NCBI GenBank assembly: GCA_021798675.1
Contig: JAJZGE010000082.1
Coordinates: 1-7,151 of the forward strand
Reading direction: 5' to 3'
DNA: 7,151 bases
From: Pseudomonadota bacterium
GTDB taxonomy: Bacteria > Pseudomonadota > Gammaproteobacteria > Xanthomonadales > Rhodanobacteraceae
Shown: positions 4,152 through 7,151 of the stretch, one piece after another
How positions within the stretch are numbered: position 1 is the stretch's first letter
Layout of the letters: every line of letters begins with the position of its first letter
Notes under the pieces: model-generated
The model's input: only the letters and a program-made list of their open reading frames with translations
Told to the model about the DNA's origin: nothing
Database searches by the model: none
Position numbers and translations under genes: made by a program

Positions 4152-7058
4152 ATGAACCATCGCAAGACACTGCTTGCCGCGAGCATCGTCGCCGGCCTGT
4201 GCCTGTCCGTCGGCGCGTACGCGCAGGACGGCACGCAAACCCAGAACACCCAGAACGACACCACGGCGAACAAGAAGGAAGCCAAGCAGCTTTCGACCGT
4301 CGTCGTCACCGGCATCCGCAACAGCGAGGCGCTGTCGATCGACACCAAGCAGGCCGCCAATTCGCACGTCGAAGTGGTTTCGGCGGTGGACATCGGCAAG
4401 CTGCCGGCCAAGAACGTGGCCGACACCATCGCCCAGCTGCCTGGCGTGAACATCGCCGATGCGGCAGGCGCCGAAGGCGGCTTCGACGAGGCCGACCGCG
4501 CCAGCATCCGCGGCAGCGCGCCCTCGCTCACCCTGACCACCGTGAACGGCCACGGCATCGCCTCGGGCGACTGGTTCGTGCTCGGCGGCGGCGGCACCCG
4601 CAGCGTCAGCTACGCCATGCTGCCTTCCGAAGTCGTCAGCCAGGTCGTGGTGCACAAGACCTCCGAGGCCAAGCTGCTCGAGGGCGGCGCCGCCGGCTCG
4701 ATCGACATCATCACGCGCAAGCCACTCGAGTTCGCCAAGCCGCTCTCCGCCGAAGCCAGCGTGGGCGGCGTGTATTCCGACCTGCCCAGCACCACCAAGC
4801 CGCAGTTCAACGGCCTGGTGAACTGGAAGAACAGCGACAACACCTTCGGCATCCTGGGCCAGGTGTTCTACGAGGAACGCGAACTGCAGCGCGACGGCCA
4901 GGAAGTGCTGGGCTACTCCTACCTCCCCGTCGGATCGGTGGCGGCCACCCAGCTCGGCCTCGGCCCGGCGTCCCCGGGCAGCACCAGCACGGGCGTGTTC
5001 TACCCCAACCTGCCGGGTGCCGCGCTGTTCACCCAGCAGCGCAAGCGCAAGGGCGCCTCGATCGACCTGGAATGGAAGCCGCTGGACAACCTGACGTTGA
5101 ACCTCGACGGCTTCTACTCGCACATGGACGCCACCGACTACAACCGCAACTACATGCTGCGCGCCCGCGACCAGCTGCCGAAGGACACGCTGACCAGCTA
5201 CACGCTGTCCGGCAACATCCTTACCAGCGCCGCGATGGCCCCGAACAGCGCCATCTCGCAGGGCATCTACGACATGATCTCGCGTCCGGGCGAGAGCGAG
5301 TCCAGCCAGTACATCACCCTCGATGCCGATTGGCAGGCGACCCAGAACCTGAACTTCAAGTTCCAGGGCGGCACCACCAAGGGCACCGGCAATACGCCGA
5401 TCCAGAACGTGATGGAAATGGATACGGGCTACGGCCAGTCCGCCAGCTACGCCATGAACGGCATCGGCAAGCCGCTGAACTGGACGCTCGGTGGCAACAA
5501 CAGCGCCTTCAACCCGGCCACGATGGGCCTCGACTGGATCTTCGGCGAGCAGGGCATCCACGTCACGGACAAGGAGAACTGGTTCCAGGCCGACGGCGAA
5601 TACGACTTCGATGACGCCGGCGCGCTTTCCTCGCTGGAGTTCGGCGCACGCTACTCGCGCCACACGCATGACAGCCCGAACGACGTCGCGCAAGGCCCGA
5701 ACTTTGCTTCGGCCGTGCAGTTCGGCCAGAACTCCACCATCTACCCGGCGGCCGGCGGCAACTATCCCAGCGGCTTTGCCAGCGATCTCGGCGTAGGCTC
5801 GATGCCGGGCAATATCTGGTACTGGACGCCGGCCCAGCTGGCGGCGCTGAACGCGGCATACGCCAATCGCGCTGTGACCGGCAACACCAGCTCGCGCCTG
5901 TACCCGAACGGCATGTACTCGATGGTCGAGAAGAACGAGGCCGCGTACGTGCAGCTGAACTTCTCGGGCAGCAACTGGGGCGGCAACTTCGGCCTCCGCT
6001 ATGTCGGCACCGACGAGAACGTGGGCTACACCAGCCCCTCCATCGTCGAGGCGGACCATAGCGCCGTCCAGTTGACCTCGGCGTTCTACCCGAACGGCTG
6101 GTACTGGAACTACTACAAGCACCACTACGGCAAGCTGCTTCCCAGCTTCAACCTGAAGTTCAACCTCAACAACGACGGCAGCCTGCTGGCGCGCTTCGCC
6201 GCCTCGCAGACGCTGACCCGGCAGGATTACGGCCAATTGGCTGGCTTCCTGAATCTCAACGACCCGGTGACGAGCAGTGCCATCGGTTCGGGCAGCGGTG
6301 CCAATCCCTACCTGAAGCCGCTGATCTCGACCAATTTCGATGCGTCGCTGGAATGGTACTTCGCCCCGCGCGGCCTGTTGTCGGCCAGCGTGTACGAGAT
6401 GGATCTCAACAACTACTACGACTACGGCGCGGTCACCCAGACCTACCTCAACAACTACCTGACCTACAACAAGGTCAACAATCCCAGCGGTACGCCCATC
6501 TACAGCCAGTACCTGGTCAGCGTGCCGGTCAACGTCAATGGCACCCTGAAGGGCGTGGAACTGAACTGGGTGCAGCCGATCGGCGACCACTTCGGCACCC
6601 AGGTGAACTACACCTACGCGAACGGCCACTCCACCGGCGGTACCCTGCTGTACAACACGGACGGCACGCTGGCGAACAACCGTGCCGCCGGCAACCGCCC
6701 GCTGTACGGCACGTCGCGTGACACGGTCAACGTGTCCGGGTTCTTCGAGAATGCACACTGGAACGCGCGCATCAACTACACGTACCGCTCGGCGTTCTAC
6801 GACGGCATGATGACCAACTCCGGCGCCGGCCTGCCGCTGCTGCCGTACTGGCAGGCGGGCACAGGCTACCTGTCGGCATCGCTGGGCTACACGCTCAACG
6901 ACCACGTCAGCTTCTCGTTCGACGCGATGAACCTCAACAACCCGAAGCTGCGCTACTACATCGACGGCGCGCAGGCCGGCCTGGGCTTCAACAAGGCGCC
7001 CGAAGCGTTCTACGTCAATGGTCGCCAGTACTACCTGACGGCGAACTTCAAGTTCTGA
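4152..7058 (+). CDS. TonB-dependent outer-membrane receptor, probably for a carbohydrate
   Basis: This 968-residue outer-membrane transporter would import a ligand into the periplasm using TonB-ExbBD energy. A signal peptide covers residues 1-24 (cleavage after AYA), followed by a polar linker and a TonB-box-like stretch LSTVVVTG (47-54). The plug domain runs to about residue 190 and contains IRGSAPSLTLTTVNGH and GGAAGSIDIITRKPL. The rest is a 22-stranded-type beta barrel with alternating strands and long loops rich in Tyr, Trp, Asn and Gly, ending in the outer-membrane signature YYLTANFKF. No N-terminal signalling (STN) domain is present, so it is not a FecA-type transducer, and there is no SusC-like N-terminal extension. 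The mature chain has no cysteine. The plug style matches large receptors common in Xanthomonas and Caulobacter relatives. Sharing a putative operon with a sugar kinase is the main reason to suggest a carbohydrate ligand; the sequence alone does not identify it. Confidence 0.93.
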   Translation: MNHRKTLLAASIVAGLCLSVGAYAQDGTQTQNTQNDTTANKKEAKQLSTVVVTGIRNSEALSIDTKQAANSHVEVVSAVDIGKLPAKNVADTIAQLPGVNIADAAGAEGGFDEADRASIRGSAPSLTLTTVNGHGIASGDWFVLGGGGTRSVSYAMLPSEVVSQVVVHKTSEAKLLEGGAAGSIDIITRKPLEFAKPLSAEASVGGVYSDLPSTTKPQFNGLVNWKNSDNTFGILGQVFYEERELQRDGQEVLGYSYLPVGSVAATQLGLGPASPGSTSTGVFYPNLPGAALFTQQRKRKGASIDLEWKPLDNLTLNLDGFYSHMDATDYNRNYMLRARDQLPKDTLTSYTLSGNILTSAAMAPNSAISQGIYDMISRPGESESSQYITLDADWQATQNLNFKFQGGTTKGTGNTPIQNVMEMDTGYGQSASYAMNGIGKPLNWTLGGNNSAFNPATMGLDWIFGEQGIHVTDKENWFQADGEYDFDDAGALSSLEFGARYSRHTHDSPNDVAQGPNFASAVQFGQNSTIYPAAGGNYPSGFASDLGVGSMPGNIWYWTPAQLAALNAAYANRAVTGNTSSRLYPNGMYSMVEKNEAAYVQLNFSGSNWGGNFGLRYVGTDENVGYTSPSIVEADHSAVQLTSAFYPNGWYWNYYKHHYGKLLPSFNLKFNLNNDGSLLARFAASQTLTRQDYGQLAGFLNLNDPVTSSAIGSGSGANPYLKPLISTNFDASLEWYFAPRGLLSASVYEMDLNNYYDYGAVTQTYLNNYLTYNKVNNPSGTPIYSQYLVSVPVNVNGTLKGVELNWVQPIGDHFGTQVNYTYANGHSTGGTLLYNTDGTLANNRAAGNRPLYGTSRDTVNVSGFFENAHWNARINYTYRSAFYDGMMTNSGAGLPLLPYWQAGTGYLSASLGYTLNDHVSFSFDAMNLNNPKLRYYIDGAQAGLGFNKAPEAFYVNGRQYYLTANFKF

Positions 7059-7082
7059 TCCACCGTTTCACCGCGACAATCC

Positions 7083-7102
7083 GCGGGCCACGGACGGCCC
7101 GC
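7083..7102 (+). repeat. Hairpin just after the receptor gene
   Basis: GCGGGCC and GGCCCGC form a perfect 7-base-pair stem with a 6-base loop (ACGGAC), 24 bases after the receptor stop. There is no T run, so it is not a terminator by itself. It may stabilise the mRNA 3' end or assist the terminator that follows. Confidence 0.5.
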
Positions 7103-7113
7103 ACTCTCCCCGA

Positions 7114-7148
7114 ACGGGCCCGGCTCCACCTTGCGGGCCCGTCTTTTT
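7114..7148 (+). terminator. Rho-independent terminator of the kinase-receptor operon
   Basis: ACGGGCCC (7114-7121) pairs perfectly with GGGCCCGT (7135-7142) around a 13-base loop, followed by C and five T residues (7144-7148). It lies about 55 bases after the receptor stop and marks the end of the rightward transcript. Confidence 0.85.
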
Positions 7149-7151
7149 GTC

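Noticed and set aside
4101..6905. A 934-codon open frame on the minus strand opposite the TonB-dependent receptor
   Set aside because: It mirrors the receptor gene in GC-rich DNA where stop codons are rare. Its translation is Val/Arg/Ala/Gly/His-rich without a domain, while the plus strand has a signal peptide, plug motif and barrel end signature.

Overview
The window is GC-rich, with G or C in most third codon positions. It carries four complete genes that look like one sugar-uptake and phosphorylation locus. Gene content and protein style point to a gammaproteobacterium of the order Lysobacterales/Xanthomonadales: a large TonB-dependent receptor of the Xanthomonas/Caulobacter type, a fucose/glucose (FHS)-type permease, a Glk-family kinase, and a LacI regulator with a VINNEPSV-type helix-turn-helix. 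The Rhodanobacter/Dyella/Luteibacter side is a plausible guess. This placement is inference from protein style, not a database match.

Layout. Bases 21-1070 (minus strand) encode a LacI-family repressor. Bases 1174-2457 (minus) encode a 12-segment sugar permease directly upstream of it, so permease and repressor read as one leftward operon. Bases 2458-2960 are a divergent control region of about 500 bases with no convincing gene. Bases 2961-4058 (plus) encode a glucokinase-family sugar kinase, and bases 4152-7058 (plus) a TonB-dependent outer-membrane receptor. An intrinsic terminator closes the rightward operon at about 7114-7148.

How it fits together (inference). The receptor would bring a sugar or short oligosaccharide into the periplasm, the permease would carry a monosaccharide across the inner membrane, and the kinase would trap it as a 6-phosphate. 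The LacI protein would switch both arms. The strongest regulatory evidence is that both divergent promoters have a consensus TTGACA -35 box fused to the same operator sequence, TGACAACG. On the kinase side the operator is a perfect 14-base palindrome with a central CG. On the permease side it is a perfect left half with a degenerate right half.

No glycoside hydrolase, isomerase, deacetylase or deaminase is present to name the sugar. Glucose is the default reading. Two features make that less certain: the kinase has Gln where E. coli Glk has the sugar-contacting His160, and the permease lacks both acidic residues (Asp46 and Glu135) linked to proton coupling in E. coli FucP. I see no insertion sequence, phage gene, CRISPR array, tRNA or rRNA, and nothing that looks like a new defence or mobile system. 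This is an orderly metabolic locus whose interest lies in its regulation and substrate.
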